Assembly (NCBI GenBank): GCA_041635475.1
Contig: JBFKVA010000001.1
Coordinates: 115,725-179,724, forward strand
Source of the DNA: GCA-020352575 sp041635475
GTDB taxonomy: Bacteria; Actinomycetota; Acidimicrobiia; Spongiisociales; JAENVV01
Direction: 5' to 3'
DNA length: 64,000 nt
The notes beneath the pieces are model-generated. The model saw only the letters and a program-made list of their open reading frames with translations. It made no database searches and was not told where the DNA came from. The position numbers and the translations under genes were made by a program. Shown in pieces: positions 8,817-17,784 of this stretch. The first letter of the stretch is position 1. The number at the start of each line of letters is the position of its first letter.

Positions 8817-9255
8817 CGACGACCTCGTCGACCGGCTGCGGGCTTCGTTCGACGACCTGTGCTTCGCCTGCGGCCGGGACAACCACCTCGGCCTGGGCCT
8901 CGACGGCTTCGAGTACGACGGCGCCGAGGCGCGGGCCACCTTCCATCCCCGGCCGTTGCACCGTGGCCTGCTGAGCCGCCTCCACGGGGGCCTGTCGGCG
9001 ACTGCGCTGGACGAGATCCTCGTGTGGGCCGGGATCCTTGCAGAGGGGGTCATGTCGGTGACCGGCACCCTCGCTCTGCGGTATCGCCGACCGGTGCCGG
9101 TCGCCGAACCGCTTCTCGTACGCGGACGAGTGGAGGAACGACGTGGCCGGCGCCTGTCCGTCTCCGGTTCGCTCGACGACGCCGGCGGACCCTGCGTCAC
9201 GGCTACCGGCCTCTACCTCGTGACCGACTCCGTCGCCGACCTCCTCCAGCGATGA
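8803..9255 (+). CDS. Hotdog-fold thioesterase (PaaI/4HBT type)
   Basis: A 150-residue single hotdog-domain protein. It has CFACGRDNHLGLGL near the N-terminus, then RLHGGLSATALDEILVW, which supplies the usual HGG turn and the acidic residue of the catalytic helix, and ALRYRRPVPVAEPLLVRGRV in the sheet. Such proteins hydrolyse acyl-CoA thioesters; the acyl group is unknown. The start is TTG, 9 bases after a GGAG, and overlaps xpt by 14 bases. The stop overlaps the next start (ATGA). Confidence 0.8.
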   Translation: MPKPDDDLVDRLRASFDDLCFACGRDNHLGLGLDGFEYDGAEARATFHPRPLHRGLLSRLHGGLSATALDEILVWAGILAEGVMSVTGTLALRYRRPVPVAEPLLVRGRVEERRGRRLSVSGSLDDAGGPCVTATGLYLVTDSVADLLQR

Positions 9256-10100
9256 CCCGGACCACGGCGATCGCGATCGCAGTCAACACCGCCTCGGGCG
9301 CCTCACTCGCCCTCGTGGCCCTGGTCGTCGACGCCCTCGGCCCGTCGGCGGGCATCGGGTGGTGGGCGCTCGGCTCGGGCCTCATCCTTGCGATCCTGGC
9401 TCCTCCCACCCTCCGCAGCCTTAGGGATGCCTTGGTCCCGGGTGCCCTCGCCGCCCTCGCCCTGGGGTCGGCGGCGTTGGCCTTGGGCAGCGCCGGCCCG
9501 GCACGTGTTGGTTCGATGGTCGTCCTGGCCCTGGCGATCGCCCCCGCCGTCGCCTCGTTCGCCCGGCTCCGGATGCCACCGGCGCCTCACCTCGGCGGCC
9601 TGTCAGGCGGGGTCCTCGGCGTCGTCGTGCTCGTCTCACTGGGCGAGGTGGACGCCGGTACGGTGCTGGCGATCGGGGCCGGCCTGGCCCTCGCCGCCCA
9701 GGCACTCGTCACGAGCCGCACGGTGGGTCTCCACCGGGTCATCGGGTTCAACGCGGTCGTCATGCTCGTCGCCGGCCTCCTCCTCACCGGCGGGAGCTTC
9801 ACCACCGGGGGGTTCGGCCTGCCATCGAGGAGGGATGTCGCGGTGCTCGTTGCCGCGATCGTCCTGGCCGGTGTCGCCCTCCCGCTGGCACGGGTGCGCG
9901 TCGGTGAGCGCCTCGGTCCGTCGGCCGCACGTCACCACCTGCCGTGGTTCACGGTGGGAGCGGCGGCGGCCGGATGGTGGGACGTGCCACCCACCCGGGT
10001 GGCGGTCGCCGGCATCGCGGTCCTCCTCGTCTCGGCCTGGGTGGCGGGCCGGGGAGCCTCCGAGGTCACCGAGGCCGAGGTACTCAGGACCGGCCCATGA
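9252..10100 (+). CDS. Multipass membrane protein of unknown function
   Basis: A 282-residue, very hydrophobic protein with roughly nine or ten membrane segments and short loops. The size resembles EamA/DMT-type permeases, but I see no diagnostic motif and do not assign a substrate. It is translationally coupled to the thioesterase gene (ATGA), and its 3' end overlaps the convergent small membrane gene by 17 bases. Confidence 0.7.
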   Translation: MTRTTAIAIAVNTASGASLALVALVVDALGPSAGIGWWALGSGLILAILAPPTLRSLRDALVPGALAALALGSAALALGSAGPARVGSMVVLALAIAPAVASFARLRMPPAPHLGGLSGGVLGVVVLVSLGEVDAGTVLAIGAGLALAAQALVTSRTVGLHRVIGFNAVVMLVAGLLLTGGSFTTGGFGLPSRRDVAVLVAAIVLAGVALPLARVRVGERLGPSAARHHLPWFTVGAAAAGWWDVPPTRVAVAGIAVLLVSAWVAGRGASEVTEAEVLRTGP

Positions 10101-10350
10101 TCCGTTCGACCCGGGCGTACACCTTGACGGCGAGCCGTATCGCACCGACGAACGCGAAGAGGGCGAGCGCCAGGTAGGCAGTGAGCTCCATCGGTCGGAG
10201 ATAGCCGAAGTCGCACGCCGTCACCCCGCCCGGGCACAGTCCGTAGCCGGAGCCGCCGGAGGCCAAGTCGAGGAGGACGAGGAGGGGAATCACGGCGATG
10301 GCGAACGCCCCCAGCAGGAGGACGGCGACGATGAGCCGGAGCCAGATCAT
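10084..10350 (-). CDS. Small membrane protein of unknown function
   Basis: An 88-residue protein with two predicted membrane helices. The first is at residues 2-28 and the second at about 55-75, followed by a basic C-terminus (KVYARVERIMGRS). Between them is a loop with two cysteines (GYGLCPGGVTACDFG). No family is recognised. The ATG at 10350 is the first start that excludes the shadow reading through the ThyX-like gene. Confidence 0.6.
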   Translation of the reverse strand: MIWLRLIVAVLLLGAFAIAVIPLLVLLDLASGGSGYGLCPGGVTACDFGYLRPMELTAYLALALFAFVGAIRLAVKVYARVERIMGRS

Positions 10351-10424
10351 GGGAGACAGTATGCCGCGGGCCGCGGTATCCAGTGTCCTCCCCGCGGTTC
10401 TCGCACCCGCCCACCCCCTCCTTC

Positions 10425-10430
10425 TAGGCT
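10425..10430 (+). promoter_or_regulatory. Candidate -10 element for the ThyX-tandem gene
   Basis: TAGGCT lies 7 bases before the ATG at 10438, consistent with a leaderless transcript. Confidence 0.45.
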
Positions 10431-10437
10431 GCCGTCC

Positions 10438-12027
10438 ATGCCGTACGTCGAGGAGTCCTTCACCGAAGAAGAGCGGGCCCTCCTCTCCCAGTACGTGTCC
10501 AACACCGACAAGCCGGTCTTCGCCCTCACGAACCTGCCGGAGGTGGTGAAGGGTGCGCTGTTCGCCCGGTACTCGCGGTCTCCCAAGTCGGTCCGACGAC
10601 TCCTCCTCGACGAGTTCATCACGGATGTCGGTGAGGTGCCGGCCGTCCCCGGCGACCACGTCGACGCCCAGCGCGCCGCCCAACTCTACGACCGGATGTT
10701 CCTCGAGTACGGGGATGACTCGGTGGCGCAACTCGGCGGCGTTCACCTCGCCTGTGAGCAGGCCTCGAACCTCCTCACCAAGGTCCTGGAGTGGGGTCGC
10801 CTCGCGGCCTACCTCGAGCAGTCCACCCGGTACATCTTCTACGACCAGCCCCTGGGAGGACGGTACCGGTACCACACACCGGGCGAGATCGCGGACTCTC
10901 GCCATGCCGCGGCGTACGAGACGTTCCTCGAGGAGGTGTTCGGCGCCTACTCCGAGTTCGTCACCGTCCTGATGCCGTGGTTCGAGGAGCGGTTCCCAAA
11001 GGAGGAGTCCGACTCGAACTGGGTGTGGCGTTCGACAATCCGGGCCAAGGCGTGTGACACGATCAGGGGCATGCTCCCGGCCGCAACCACCTCCAACCTG
11101 GGGATCTACGCGTCGGGTCAAGCGTTCGAGCAGGCCCTCATTCGCATGCGGGCCCATCCCCTGGGGGAAGTCCGGGCCTACGCCGACCTCATGCTCGAGG
11201 AGCTGCGCACGGTCATCCCCGAGTTCCTGACCCGCGTCGACCGCGCCGATCGGGGCGACGCGTGGTCCGCCTACCTGGACGGCACCCGACGCGCCACCGA
11301 GGCGATCGCCACCTCGCTCCCGCTGAGCGCGCCTCCCCGGGACGAGGTGACCCTCGTCGAATGGGACCCCGACGCCGAACTCAAGCTGGCGGCCGCCGCG
11401 CTCTACCCGGCATCCGACCTTCCCGACGACGTCCTCCTCGACTACGTGCGGACGCTTCCGACCTCGCAGGTCGACGCCCTCTTCGGGGCGATGGTGGGCG
11501 ATCGCACGAACCGGCGACACAAGCCGGGGCGCGCCGCCGAACGGTCGTTCTACCGGTTCGACGTCCTCTCCGACTACGGCGCGTTTCGTGACCTGCAGCG
11601 TCACCGCATGCTCACCATCGAGTGGCAGCGCCTCACCACCCGCCACGGATACGTCACCCCGGACATCCTCGGCGAGACGGGGCTCGCCGATCGCTGGCAC
11701 GACCTCATGGCCAGGGCCGCCGAACACTACGAGGCCATCCGCGGCGACCTGGGCAGTGACGTCGCCCAGTACGTCGTCCCGTTCGCGTATCGGATCCGGT
11801 ACATGATGCAGTTCAACGCCCGCGAAGCGTTCCACCTCCTCGAACTCCGCACCCAGCCGGCGGGCCACCCGGACTACCGACGCGTCTGCCAGGAGATGCA
11901 TCGCCAGATCGGCTCGGTCGCCGGCCACCACCGCGTCCACGAGGCCATGGAGTACGTCGACTACTCGGACCCGGACCTCGAACGCCTGGAGGAAGCTCGG
12001 CGGGTCGAACGCCGAAGGGCTCAGTAG
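10438..12027 (+). CDS. Tandem ThyX-fold (FAD-dependent thymidylate synthase-like) protein
   Basis: A 529-residue protein made of two ThyX-like halves. ThyX enzymes methylate dUMP using FAD and carry an RHR-X7-S motif within a longer RHR...QSQRY block. In the first half (about residues 88-135) DDSVAQLGGVHLACEQAS leads to WGRLAAYLEQSTRYI: the QSxRY end is kept, but RHR has become WGR. In the second half (about residues 380-400) RDLQRHRMLTIEWQRLT keeps RHR but has lost the serine and the RY end. This may be a composite or non-synthase enzyme. Upstream in-frame extension is rejected because it runs through the previous genes. Confidence 0.8.
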   Translation: MPYVEESFTEEERALLSQYVSNTDKPVFALTNLPEVVKGALFARYSRSPKSVRRLLLDEFITDVGEVPAVPGDHVDAQRAAQLYDRMFLEYGDDSVAQLGGVHLACEQASNLLTKVLEWGRLAAYLEQSTRYIFYDQPLGGRYRYHTPGEIADSRHAAAYETFLEEVFGAYSEFVTVLMPWFEERFPKEESDSNWVWRSTIRAKACDTIRGMLPAATTSNLGIYASGQAFEQALIRMRAHPLGEVRAYADLMLEELRTVIPEFLTRVDRADRGDAWSAYLDGTRRATEAIATSLPLSAPPRDEVTLVEWDPDAELKLAAAALYPASDLPDDVLLDYVRTLPTSQVDALFGAMVGDRTNRRHKPGRAAERSFYRFDVLSDYGAFRDLQRHRMLTIEWQRLTTRHGYVTPDILGETGLADRWHDLMARAAEHYEAIRGDLGSDVAQYVVPFAYRIRYMMQFNAREAFHLLELRTQPAGHPDYRRVCQEMHRQIGSVAGHHRVHEAMEYVDYSDPDLERLEEARRVERRRAQ

Positions 12028-12044
12028 CCACCGGCGCGGGGTCG

Positions 12045-12050
12045 TAGACT
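12045..12050 (+). promoter_or_regulatory. Candidate -10 element before the 73-residue gene
   Basis: TAGACT sits 26 bases before the ATG at 12077. An AGGA ribosome-binding site lies between them, so this would give a short leader of about 20 bases for the gene pair leading into the two ATPases. Confidence 0.4.
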
Positions 12051-12076
12051 CCGCCCTCCGCTACCCAGGATCCCAC

Positions 12077-12298
12077 ATGGCTGCTCTCGACGTAGACGCA
12101 ATGATCTCCCGCTTTGCCGACCGCGCCCAGGCGGTGAAGGACCGCCCCCTGCCACCGGTCGCGGGCAACGAGCGCAAGCTGTTCCTCGAGGCCAAGGAGC
12201 GCGACTACCTCGACTTCAATCTCATCGGCAGCGCCCGATGGGCAGTGGAGGGCGACGACCTCGTCCTGCGCATTCCCCTGCGCCCACCCGGTGCCTGA
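12077..12298 (+). CDS. Conserved small protein of unknown function
   Basis: A 73-residue soluble protein with an amphipathic N-terminal helix and a C-terminal strand-like end (ARWAVEGDDLVLRIPLRPP). It has an AGGA ribosome-binding site and its own candidate promoter. In mycobacteria a small gene also precedes the homologous ATPase pair, but sequence similarity cannot be judged here. Confidence 0.6.
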   Translation: MAALDVDAMISRFADRAQAVKDRPLPPVAGNERKLFLEAKERDYLDFNLIGSARWAVEGDDLVLRIPLRPPGA

Positions 12299-12321
12299 GA
12301 CCCGGGTGCCGGCTGCCCCGC

Positions 12322-13143
12322 ATGCGTGTTGAGTTCGTCTCGGGCAAGGGTGGCGTCGGCAAGTCGGCCGTGGCTGCCGCCCTCGCCCGGCTGCACGCCC
12401 GACGGGGCGAGCGGGTCGTCGCCGCCGCCATGCTCCCCAACGGGGGCCTCGGCGCCCACCTGGGCCTGACCACGTTGGGCCCGACGCCCCTGGCAGGGGT
12501 CGACGGAACGTTCGGTTTCGAGGTGCATCGGGTTGCCGCGCTGGAGGAGTACGTCCGGCTCCACTCCCCCGTGCCTCTCCTCGCCCGCCTCGGGGGCGCG
12601 ATCCGGGCCTTCGACGCGTTGGCGACCGCCGCCCCCGGTGTGCGGGAGCTCATCACCATCGGCAAGATCCTCCACGACGCCGGGGACTGGGACCGGGTCA
12701 TCGTCGACGCGGTCCCCACCGGGCAGCTGGGGTCGTACCTCGCCGCCCCGGATGTCATCCGGGGCCTCATTCCCTCCGGCCGGGTGGCCGAACAGGCCAC
12801 CAGGCTCATCGGCGACTTGCGACACTCGTCAACCGTGCACTTCGTCACGATCGCCGAGGAGCTCCCGATCACCGAGACCCTGGAGGCGATCGAGGAGTTG
12901 AAGGGCCTCCCGTCGCCCCTGGGGACCGTGTTCGTGAACCGCACCCTCCTTCCCCTGCCTACGATCCCGCCCACCGGTGGTCCGGTGCGCGAGGCAGCCC
13001 TCCTCCAACAGTCCCTCGCCGAGCACCAAGCCGCGTGGCGGGCCAGGGTTCCTCCCGGTCCGGTGCTTCCCTTCCTGTTCGGTGCCACCGACCCGGTCCT
13101 CATCAGCGACATGCTGGCCGTCACCCTCTCCGAGTGGCTGTGA
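12322..13143 (+). CDS. ArsA/GET3-family ATPase, first of pair (Rv3679/BagA-like)
   Basis: A 273-residue P-loop ATPase with the deviant Walker A SGKGGVGKSA at residues 9-18, including the signature lysine of the MinD/ArsA class. The pattern VIVDAVPTGQ and the segment HFVTIAEELPITETLEAIEEL match the mycobacterial Rv3679 layout. In M. tuberculosis, Rv3679 and Rv3680 form a heteromeric ATPase implicated in glycerol and metabolite sensitivity. No arsenic genes are nearby, so arsenite export is unlikely. The start at 12322 is chosen at MRVEFVSGKGG. The stop overlaps the partner gene (GTGA). Confidence 0.82.
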   Translation: MRVEFVSGKGGVGKSAVAAALARLHARRGERVVAAAMLPNGGLGAHLGLTTLGPTPLAGVDGTFGFEVHRVAALEEYVRLHSPVPLLARLGGAIRAFDALATAAPGVRELITIGKILHDAGDWDRVIVDAVPTGQLGSYLAAPDVIRGLIPSGRVAEQATRLIGDLRHSSTVHFVTIAEELPITETLEAIEELKGLPSPLGTVFVNRTLLPLPTIPPTGGPVREAALLQQSLAEHQAAWRARVPPGPVLPFLFGATDPVLISDMLAVTLSEWL

Positions 13144-14177
13144 CCGACGTCTTCTGCGTAACCGGGGCGGGAGGCGTCGGCAAGACGACGCTGTCGGCCG
13201 GGGTCGCCGTCCGGCTCGCCCGGACCGGGCAGCGGACGCTGGTGATCACCGTCGACCCGGCCCGGCGGCTCGGCCAGGCACTCGGCCTCACCGACATCGC
13301 CCACGATCCCCGGGCCACCACCGAACCCAACCTGTGGGCCTCCATGCTCGACGCCCGCGGCTCGTGGGAGGACATCGCCCGCCGCTACGCGCCGGCCGAC
13401 TCGGCCGAACGCCTGCTCGGCAACGCCTTCTTCCAGGCGGTGGCCCGTCGCTTCCCCGCCAGTCAGTCGTACGCCGCCGCCGACACGATGACACGCGAGG
13501 TGCAGGACGGTCGGTGGGACGCAGTGGTCGTGGACACGCCCCCGTCGGCCGGCGGCGTCGAGTTCTTCACTGCTCCCCGGGACCTCCTCGCGCTCATCAA
13601 CGGGCCCCTCCTGCGGGCCCTCACCGGTGCCGGCATCCCGGGATCCCGCACCGCGTTCCGGTTCACCGTCGCCCCCTTCCTTCGCATAGCCGACGGCATC
13701 CTGGGCAGCGCGGTCCTCGAAGACCTCACCGAGTTCCTCTTCGACCTGCGCACCACCGTCGACGGGCTGACCGCGAGGAGCCAGGCCATCGAACGGGTCT
13801 ACCGAAGCACACGGAACCTCATCGTCACCACCGCCGACCCGATGCCCCTGGGCGAGGCCCTGAACTTCGCGAACCTCCTTCCCGGGCTCACGTCACCACC
13901 CGATTCAATCCTGTTCAACCGGGCCGTCCCCCCGCAGTGGGAGCACGAGACGATCCCGCCGGGCGACTCTCCGGAGGTCGTCAACTTCAGGCTGTGGGCA
14001 ACCGAAGCGGCCCGGCAGCGATGGCTCCGCCAGGACCTCCGGGACCGGCTCCGCACCCCCGTCCACACCGTCGCCTGGGCCTCTCCCGGGCCCGCGGGCA
14101 CCGATGACCTCGCTCGCCTCATCCCCAACGGTCTCCTCGAGTCGGGGCCGGATGGAGGGCATCCGGGGGACGTCTAG
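13140..14177 (+). CDS. ArsA/GET3-family ATPase, second of pair (Rv3680/BagB-like)
   Basis: A 345-residue P-loop ATPase with Walker A GAGGVGKTT at residues 9-17, which lacks the extra signature lysine of its partner. It also has VITVDPARRLGQALGL and VVVDTPPSAGGVEFF. The same asymmetry occurs in the mycobacterial Rv3679/Rv3680 pair, which supports a heteromeric complex. The GTG start overlaps the upstream stop by 4 bases. The TAG stop forms the first part of a candidate promoter hexamer for the next gene. Confidence 0.82.
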   Translation: MTDVFCVTGAGGVGKTTLSAGVAVRLARTGQRTLVITVDPARRLGQALGLTDIAHDPRATTEPNLWASMLDARGSWEDIARRYAPADSAERLLGNAFFQAVARRFPASQSYAAADTMTREVQDGRWDAVVVDTPPSAGGVEFFTAPRDLLALINGPLLRALTGAGIPGSRTAFRFTVAPFLRIADGILGSAVLEDLTEFLFDLRTTVDGLTARSQAIERVYRSTRNLIVTTADPMPLGEALNFANLLPGLTSPPDSILFNRAVPPQWEHETIPPGDSPEVVNFRLWATEAARQRWLRQDLRDRLRTPVHTVAWASPGPAGTDDLARLIPNGLLESGPDGGHPGDV

Positions 14178-14180
14178 AGT
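14175..14180 (+). promoter_or_regulatory. Candidate -10 element for the Na/Pi cotransporter
   Basis: TAGAGT includes the stop codon of the preceding ATPase gene and lies 34 bases before the GTG at 14215. It would allow the phosphate block to be expressed independently. Confidence 0.4.
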
Positions 14181-14214
14181 TCCCACCCGACGCCCCGACA
14201 CCCAGGATGCGCAC

Positions 14215-15354
14215 GTGCACTCGGACCTGACGCCTTCGGACCGCCGCCAGATCCCCGCCCCGGTACGGGCCCTCATCGTCGTTGCCCTCCTGTATCTCTT
14301 CCTCGTCGGCGTCAAGATGCTGGAAGGCGGCATCAAGGGACTCGGCTCCGAGTACACGGACGCCGTCTTCGCCAGCGTTTCGTCGCCGATCGCCGCTCTT
14401 CTCGCCGGGATCCTGGCGACCGTGCTCGTCCAATCCTCGTCGGTCACGACCGCCACGATCGTCGGGCTCGTGGCGTCCGGGGTCCTCTCGGTGGAGGCGG
14501 CGGTACCCATGATCATGGGGGCCAACATCGGTACCACGGTGACGAACACGCTGGTGTCGCTCACCCACGTGCGCCACTCGACCGAGTTCTCACGGGCGTT
14601 CTCGGCGGCAACCATGCACGACTTCTTCAACTTCCTGGCCGTCATCATCTTCCTGCCCCTGGAGCTCCTGACCGGCTTCTTGTCGACGTCGGCGGCCTGG
14701 ATAGCCGGCCTGTTCACCGGAGCCGGTGGTGGTGGCGGCGACTTCGACAGCCCGATCAAGGCGGCCGTCAAGTGGGGGGCAGGGGTCATCGAGCGAATCC
14801 CCGAGGCGATCGCCGCCTCGGAGACAATCGGGGCGGTCCTCGTGCTCGTCCTTGGAATCGGCATCATCTTCCTGACACTCGGGCTCATCACGAAGAACAT
14901 GCGACTCCTCGTCGCCGAACGGATCGAGCGGACTCTCAACGCCGCGCTTGCCAAGTCGGGCCTCATTGGCATGGCGGTTGGTCTTCTCATCACGATGTCC
15001 GTCCAGTCGTCCTCCATCACGACCTCAATCCTCATTCCCCTGTGTGCCGCCGGCGTCCTCGCGGTCCGCAACGCCTACCCGATCACCCTGGGGGCCAACA
15101 TCGGCACCACGATCACCGCCCTGCTCGCGGCCCTCGGGGCTGGTTCGATCGACGGGCTCACGATCGCCTTCACCCACACCCTCTTCAACCTGGCGGGGAT
15201 CCTCCTCCTCTACCCGATCCCCCGCATCCGATTCATCCCCGTCGTCCTGGCCGAGAAGCTCGCCGACCTCGCCCAGCGGCGGCGAACCCTGGCCATCGCG
15301 TATGTCCTCGCGGCCTTCGCGGGAATCCCGCTGCTCGGTATCCTCATCTTCTGA
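14215..15354 (+). CDS. Na+/phosphate cotransporter family protein (transport domain only)
   Basis: A 379-residue membrane protein of the type II Na/Pi family. It shows the two repeated signature motifs: VQSSSVTTATIVG in the first half and VQSSSITTSILIP in the second, each followed by a GANIGTT segment. The family imports phosphate with sodium. It has no PhoU tail; a separate PhoU gene follows 18 bases downstream. The GTG at 14215 is chosen because AGGA lies 7 bases upstream and longer readings overlap the ATPase gene. Confidence 0.88.
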   Translation: MHSDLTPSDRRQIPAPVRALIVVALLYLFLVGVKMLEGGIKGLGSEYTDAVFASVSSPIAALLAGILATVLVQSSSVTTATIVGLVASGVLSVEAAVPMIMGANIGTTVTNTLVSLTHVRHSTEFSRAFSAATMHDFFNFLAVIIFLPLELLTGFLSTSAAWIAGLFTGAGGGGGDFDSPIKAAVKWGAGVIERIPEAIAASETIGAVLVLVLGIGIIFLTLGLITKNMRLLVAERIERTLNAALAKSGLIGMAVGLLITMSVQSSSITTSILIPLCAAGVLAVRNAYPITLGANIGTTITALLAALGAGSIDGLTIAFTHTLFNLAGILLLYPIPRIRFIPVVLAEKLADLAQRRRTLAIAYVLAAFAGIPLLGILIF

Positions 15355-15372
15355 ACCGATTGGAGAAACGAC

Positions 15373-16047
15373 ATGGTCCTGCAGTTCTTCCGCTCCAGCG
15401 GGCACGACCCGATCGAAGAAATCGAAGCCATCCTCGTGGGGATGCTCCGAGACGCCCACGTCGTCTATCAGACCGCCACCGAGGCGGTGTTCGGAGCCGG
15501 GAAGTCCAAGGAAGCCAAGGCCACCGTCAAGGGCACGGACAAGCAGATCAACCGCGGCCAGGAACAGGTGCGCCAGATGCTCATGGTCCACGGAGCCGTC
15601 CAGGGCAACCTCGGCACCGACCTCCCGGTCATGCTGGCGTACATGAGTGTCGTCAAGGACGTCGAGCGTGTCGGGGACTACGCCAAGAACCTCTACGACC
15701 TCGCCAGGTACGGGGCGGACCTGACGGTCGGCCCCGACGCCGACCGCCTGGAGGAGACCCGATCGTCGGTCGGGGCCATGATCGATGAGGCGGCTGACAT
15801 CTTCGAGAGCGTCGACCTCGACGCCGCTCGTTCGTTCCTGGCCCGAGGAGACGACTTCCTCGACCGGTGCGACGATGAGGTCAAGGCCGCCCACGCCAGC
15901 CAGGGAGCGGTGTCCGATGCCGTTGCCCGGGCACTCTTCTACCGGTTCGAGAAGCGAATCGCCGCCCATCTCATGAACCTCGTGAGCTCACTCGTGCTCC
16001 CCGTCGACGAGCTCGACTACTACGACGAGGACAAGGACGATCGGTAG
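15373..16047 (+). CDS. PhoU-domain protein
   Basis: A 224-residue helical protein of the PhoU family, which regulates phosphate uptake. Two PhoU-type repeats are visible; the signature in the first is VKDVERVGDYAKNLYDL (about residues 95-111), which carries metal-binding acidic residues. GGAG precedes the ATG. It lies between two Na/Pi cotransporters and probably gates the first, which lacks its own PhoU tail. Confidence 0.85.
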   Translation: MVLQFFRSSGHDPIEEIEAILVGMLRDAHVVYQTATEAVFGAGKSKEAKATVKGTDKQINRGQEQVRQMLMVHGAVQGNLGTDLPVMLAYMSVVKDVERVGDYAKNLYDLARYGADLTVGPDADRLEETRSSVGAMIDEAADIFESVDLDAARSFLARGDDFLDRCDDEVKAAHASQGAVSDAVARALFYRFEKRIAAHLMNLVSSLVLPVDELDYYDEDKDDR

Positions 16048-16092
16048 ACCCGGGCAGCGACGCCCACTGTGAGGAGCTAGCCTCCCGCCCCC

Positions 16093-17757
16093 ATGGGATT
16101 CCTCGCCGCCGAAGACCCGGCCACGATCGACACCGCCCTCCTCCTCATCGGGCTGTTCGGTGGCCTGGCGATCTTCCTCCACGGCATGGAGGGCATGAGC
16201 GAGGCGCTCCGCCTCATGGCCGGAAGTCGGCTGCGCAAGATCCTCCTCCGACTCACCGGGAACCGTTTCACGGGGGCGGCCACCGGGGCCGGGATCACCG
16301 CCGTCATCCAGTCGTCCTCGGTCACGACCGTCCTCGTCGTCGGGTTCATCTCCTCCCAACTCATGACCCTCCAGCAGGCGATCGGCGTGATCATGGGGGC
16401 CAACGTCGGCACGACGATCACCGCCCAGATCATCGCCTTCAAGGTCACGGACTACGCCCTCGTTGCGGTGGCGGTCGGGTTCCTGACCGCGGTCGCCTCC
16501 AAGTCGGAGAAGACCAAGGCGAAGGGCGAAGCCCTGCTCGGCCTCGGGCTGGTCTTCTTCGGAATGAGCATCATGGGCGACGCGATGAGCCCGCTGCGGA
16601 CCTTCCAGCCGTTCATCGACCTCATGACGGCCATGTCCAACCCGTTCCTCGGGATGGCGGTCGGGACGCTCTTCACCGCCCTCATCCAGTCGTCCTCGGC
16701 CACCACGAGCCTCGTCATCGTCCTCGCCAGCCAGGACCTCGTTCCCCTGGATGCAGGCATCGCACTCATCTTCGGGGCCAACATCGGGACCTCGATCACC
16801 GCATGGCTCGCTTCGCTCGGCAAACCGCGCGACGCCCTGCGGGCTGCCTACGTGCACACCCTCTTCAACGTCCTCGGCGTCCTGCTGTGGCTTCCGTTCA
16901 TCGGCCTCCTCGCCTCCGTCGTCGAGTCGATCGGTGGGGGAACGGCCAGGGAGATCGCCAACGCCCACACGATCTTCAACGTCTCGAACACGCTCGTCTT
17001 CATCTGGTTCACGAAGCAGATGGCAACGCTCGTGAAGAAACTCGCCCCGGATCGGCCGGTCGAGGAGGAGGCCATCATCCAGGCCCGCTACCTCGACCGT
17101 GCCCTCCTCGTCACGCCCGGCCTGGCACTGGACCGCGCCCGGCTCGAGATGCTGCGCATGGCCGACCGCATCCGCGGCATGTACGCCGCCATCCTGCCCG
17201 GCCTCCTCACCGCCGACCGGCAGTTCCTGCTCGACATCGAACAGATGGACGACGAGGTCGACGCCCTCCACGGCCACATCATCACCTACCTGGGCGAGGT
17301 CTCACGTTCGAAACTGGACGAGGAAAGCACCAACGAGCTGCTCGCCCTCATGACCGTCGTGAACGACCTGGAGGCGATCGGGGACATCATCGAGACCAAC
17401 CTGGTCTCGCTCGGTCTCGCTCGCCTCGACAACGACCTCGTCGTGAGCAGCGAGACGTCGGCGGTGATCACCGAGTTCCACGCCACCGTGGCCGAGGCCC
17501 TCGACCACGCGATGCTCGCCGTCACCCAGAAGAACGAGATGGCCGCCCACCAGGTGTCGGCCATGAAGAAGACGATCAACTCCATGGAGACCGCCGCCAT
17601 CCAGCACGAAGCTCGCCGCCTGGTCGCCGACCGGGCCGACCGGGTGGACCTCTACCGGCTCGAGACGGACGTGATCAGCAACCTCAAGCGCGTCTACTAC
17701 TTCTCACGCAGGGTCGCTCGAGCCGCCGTCGCCGCCAAGGACCAGGCCCGCGTGTAG
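16093..17757 (+). CDS. Na+/phosphate cotransporter with C-terminal PhoU domain
   Basis: A 554-residue protein. Residues 1 to about 320 form the Na/Pi transport core, with VIQSSSVTTVLVVG plus GANVGTT, then LIQSSSATTSLVIV plus GANIGTS. Residues from about 340 form a PhoU-like helical domain with MTVVNDLEAIGDIIETNL. The domain pairing supports a self-regulated phosphate importer. It is distinct from the first cotransporter of the block and adjacent in the same direction. TAGCCT lies 9 bases before the ATG, overlapping a GAGGAG stretch. Confidence 0.9.
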   Translation: MGFLAAEDPATIDTALLLIGLFGGLAIFLHGMEGMSEALRLMAGSRLRKILLRLTGNRFTGAATGAGITAVIQSSSVTTVLVVGFISSQLMTLQQAIGVIMGANVGTTITAQIIAFKVTDYALVAVAVGFLTAVASKSEKTKAKGEALLGLGLVFFGMSIMGDAMSPLRTFQPFIDLMTAMSNPFLGMAVGTLFTALIQSSSATTSLVIVLASQDLVPLDAGIALIFGANIGTSITAWLASLGKPRDALRAAYVHTLFNVLGVLLWLPFIGLLASVVESIGGGTAREIANAHTIFNVSNTLVFIWFTKQMATLVKKLAPDRPVEEEAIIQARYLDRALLVTPGLALDRARLEMLRMADRIRGMYAAILPGLLTADRQFLLDIEQMDDEVDALHGHIITYLGEVSRSKLDEESTNELLALMTVVNDLEAIGDIIETNLVSLGLARLDNDLVVSSETSAVITEFHATVAEALDHAMLAVTQKNEMAAHQVSAMKKTINSMETAAIQHEARRLVADRADRVDLYRLETDVISNLKRVYYFSRRVARAAVAAKDQARV

Positions 17758-17784
17758 TTGGGTCCCTGCCACGGAGCGCAGAGA

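Noticed and set aside
9388..10437. Long in-frame N-terminal extension of the ThyX-like protein
   Set aside because: It would run through the preceding membrane-protein gene and the antisense small gene and has low-complexity Ser/Arg/Pro composition. A promoter-like hexamer sits just before the ATG at 10438.
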